DNA of 6,241 bases from Bacteroidales bacterium (GTDB lineage: Bacteria; Bacteroidota; Bacteroidia; Bacteroidales; UBA7960), in the NCBI GenBank assembly GCA_003555385.1, contig PWHO01000062.1:1-6241 (forward strand). The letters run 5' to 3'. The notes beneath the pieces are model-generated. The model saw nothing but the letters and a program-made list of their open reading frames with translations. It had not been told where the DNA came from and did no database searches. The position numbers and the translations under genes are program-made. This document shows, piece after piece, positions 6,073 to 6,241 of this stretch (within the stretch, counting starts at the first letter, position 1; every line of letters starts with the position of its first letter).

Positions 6073-6241
6073 ATGGAAATCCTGATAAAAACATTACAAT
6101 TCTTTCTGAGTCTTTCAGTTCTGATCGTCATTCATGAGATGGGCCATTTTCTGTTTGCCCGCCTTTTTAATATCCGGGTGGAAAAGTTCTACCTGTTTTT
6201 CAACCCCTGGTTCTCCCTGTTCAAGATCCGTCGCGGAGAAA
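6073..6241 (+). CDS. rseP: RseP-type site-2 zinc metalloprotease (partial, N-terminus)
   Basis: The first 56 codons are present; the gene continues past the right edge. The peptide begins with a hydrophobic helix (about 5-20) running into the zinc-binding motif HEMGH (21-25), then FLFARLFNIRVEKFYLFFNP (26-45). The HExxH embedded in the first transmembrane helix and followed by an FxxAR-like segment is diagnostic of the M50B family (RseP/RasP/EcfE), intramembrane proteases that cleave anti-sigma factors and remnant signal peptides in the inner membrane. The downstream PDZ domain(s) and LDG motif cannot be checked. A dxr-rseP neighbourhood is common in bacteria, which supports the call. The ATG at 6073 places the motif at the residue number usual for the family. 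Confidence 0.92.
   Translation, partial: MEILIKTLQFFLSLSVLIVIHEMGHFLFARLFNIRVEKFYLFFNPWFSLFKIRRGE

Overview
The window is ordinary chromosomal DNA of a Bacteroidota (Bacteroidetes) bacterium. Three things point there: a PorW/SprE-type lipoprotein of the type IX secretion system, found only in this phylum; perfect TAnnTTTG promoter boxes (the Bacteroidetes -7 element) in front of transcription units; and gene starts without clear Shine-Dalgarno sequences. The moderate G+C content and gene order fit a Bacteroidales/Marinilabiliales-type lineage, but the exact family is a guess.

Layout: two divergent units leave a 259-bp control region (3660-3918). The minus-strand unit reads leftward: porW/sprE (1020-3659), a 96-bp gap with its own candidate promoter, a bactofilin (549-923), an AtpI-like four-helix membrane protein (175-552, start overlapping the bactofilin stop), then the first 37 codons of what is probably atpB, the F0 subunit a of ATP synthase (1-111, cut by the window edge). 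The plus-strand unit reads rightward: a membrane-anchored M23 peptidase (3919-4818), dxr of the MEP isoprenoid pathway (4815-6032, overlapping by ATGA), and the start of an RseP-type site-2 protease (6073-6241, cut by the window edge).

Together these are cell-envelope and energy genes: secretion across the outer membrane, a cytoskeletal polymer, the ATP synthase, peptidoglycan remodelling, precursor supply for the undecaprenyl carrier, and intramembrane proteolysis. No mobile element, RNA gene, CRISPR array, defence system or convincing terminator was seen.

I found no new biological system. The items most worth a second look are regulatory or structural: a cluster of ATTTCA repeats with a 12-bp perfect palindrome around the porW promoter, mirrored -7 boxes for the divergent units, and a nine-G homopolymer inside porW that could be slippage-prone.
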